Assembly: GCA_049999805.1 (NCBI GenBank)
Contig: JBNGIO010005158.1
Location: forward strand, 1 to 22,425
Direction: 5' to 3'
Length of the DNA stretch: 22,425 nucleotides
Source of the DNA: Folioceros fuciformis
Lineage: Eukaryota; Anthocerotophyta; Anthocerotopsida; Anthocerotales
Made by a program: the position numbers and the translations under genes. Shown here piece after piece: positions 21,362-22,425 of the stretch. Below the pieces are notes generated by a model. That model was not told where the DNA came from. It made no database searches and worked only from the letters and a program-made list of their open reading frames with translations. The first letter of the stretch is position 1. Each line of letters starts with the position of its first letter.

Positions 21362-22425
21362 CAGGTTGGTAAGCGATGCCCTGGAGAGGAGGCGATTGTG
21401 ATCTTTCCTTTTTGAGAAAAAAAAAAGGGAATAAAAAAAGGAAGGAAAATGTGAGCAATAAAATCCTTGTGAGCAACAAGCCGGATTGTATTGGGCCTCC
21501 CATGGCCAACGGGTTTTCCATCCTGTGTATGCCGTGGATTCCAAGGAGCAGTCGGCCGTGTGCATGAGATCGGAGTGATCTAGGAGGTGATCATGCCCTG
21601 CAGCGGCGCGGCAGGGATATGTGGCTGGCACAGGCCCAAATTCAAGCATCGGCAGCAACGACCCTAAGCATTGATCAAACCCACACACATGGCGACATCG
21701 CGATTGTGATTGATGAAATCAGGCCTGATAGAGACGTGACAACAATCGATGGCAAATTCAAGCATCGGCAGCACGGATTGGAGGCAGAATTCTGGCCGTG
21801 GTGGCGAAGATTTTGATGGAGCAACTTCGGCGGCATAAATCAGACCGCCACTTGGTGCTCTTGCACTTGACTGTGCATCTTTGATGGTTGCACCCGACGG
21901 CGTCAAACTTGTGTTGAACCCTTGGCACAACGCGCTGTGGTGGCAGTGCTCGCCGTGGTGACATCTAATGCATGAGCAGGCCGTGGCGGCAAGGATTGGA
22001 GGCAGGGAGTCAGACCCCGCAACGGCGCAGCAGCAAATATGTGATCCCTGCTTGATTTGTGATTGTTTCGACAGAAACTGCGACCTGGAATGTTGAAGCG
22101 GGAATCTAATCTCGCTACCAGCAACTACAGACAGGAGAAGGGCATGGTGGCAACACAGGTGAAGCACAATCTCCTTGGTTGTGGTTACCTGTCAAAGTCG
22201 TGGAGGAGCGTGGAGTGGAACGTGCTGACATCGGAGGCAAGAGCAGGCCGTGGTGGCAACAATAGCAGGATGCGGCAGTAAGTGTGCACTTCTGAGACTG
22301 GAGCAGGCCACTACGATTCCTCCAGATTTGCCTCTGATGTCACAACCTGCTACCATGGTTGATGCCCCCGAAGAGGTCAACTTCTGCTGAGAGGCCACGA
22401 GGCAGAAGCAAGGGGCGGCATGCTG
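21362..22425 (+). mobile_element. Internal leader/degraded internal region of the LTR element (runs off the window)
   Basis: The DNA downstream of the primer-binding site has no recognisable gag or pol. The open frames here (for example 21664-22167 on the minus strand, 167 codons) have no family features. The segment is rich in short dispersed repeats: a 21-bp exact repeat (21637-21657 and 21753-21773), GGCCGTGG(T/C)GGC at about 21796, 21979 and 22247, and ATTGGAGGCAG at about 21778 and 21994. This suggests a non-coding element of LARD type, or a decayed copia/gypsy leader. The element continues beyond 22425. Confidence 0.4.
21637..21773 (+). repeat. 21-bp exact direct repeat, 116 bp apart
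   Basis: The 21-mer beginning CAAATTCAAGCATCGG and ending CAGCA occurs at 21637-21657 and 21753-21773. Flanks diverge immediately on both sides, consistent with an old duplication or with repeat modules inside the retroelement leader. Confidence 0.8.

Noticed and set aside
21664-22167. 167-codon minus-strand ORF
   Set aside because: Cys/His/Ser-rich but irregular; it lies in repetitive retroelement leader DNA and has no zinc-finger spacing or family match.
1-22425. tRNA, rRNA or CRISPR features
   Set aside because: None seen on either strand by eye; the short direct repeats present are two-copy tandem duplications or retroelement modules, not spaced arrays.

Overview
The window is nuclear DNA from a streptophyte plant, most likely an early-diverging land plant (bryophyte, lycophyte or fern grade). 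Two large genes lie head to tail on the + strand. Both are interrupted by many short GT-AG introns: 76-201 nt in the first gene and 91-223 nt in the second. The encoded proteins are plant-type, and the right end is filled with plant retroelement debris. The species cannot be named from the sequence alone.

Layout. (1) 1-575: upstream and 5' leader of the first gene, with no recognisable upstream gene. (2) 576-9896: a complete gene for THO2/THOC2, the large scaffold subunit of the THO/TREX mRNA-export complex. I reconstruct 32 exons and 1946 aa, ending in a long, charged, Arg/Asp/Glu-rich tail. (3) 9897-11108: intergenic DNA (THO2 3' end plus the promoter and leader of the second gene), with several perfect palindromes, a possible uORF and a possible leader intron. 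(4) 11109-18338: a complete full-size ABCG transporter of the PDR (pleiotropic drug resistance) type. I reconstruct 23 exons and 1497 aa, arranged NBD1-TMD1-NBD2-TMD2. (5) 18389-19080: an LTR-like block in the same orientation, starting about 50 bp after the ABCG stop, with TATA box, polyadenylation signal and a polypurine tract. (6) 19081-19928: non-coding DNA with two short tandem duplications. (7) 19929-21059, minus strand: a decayed plant retroelement reverse-transcriptase-type ORF (C-terminal part). (8) 21060-22425: start of another LTR element, recognised by an initiator-Met-tRNA primer-binding site at 21350, followed by repetitive leader DNA running off the window.

The two genes have no evident functional link: one is nuclear mRNP biogenesis, the other plasma-membrane export. 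The exon models were built by hand by joining exons in frame and comparing with the conserved plant THO2 and PDR proteins as I know them. Every junction is GT-AG and keeps frame, and both models read through to a family-typical C-terminus. I found no convincing new biological system. The most interesting points are the lineage-specific duplication in the THO2 tail, the palindromes and possible uORF or leader intron in front of the transporter, the LTR in its 3' region, and the retroelement remnants.
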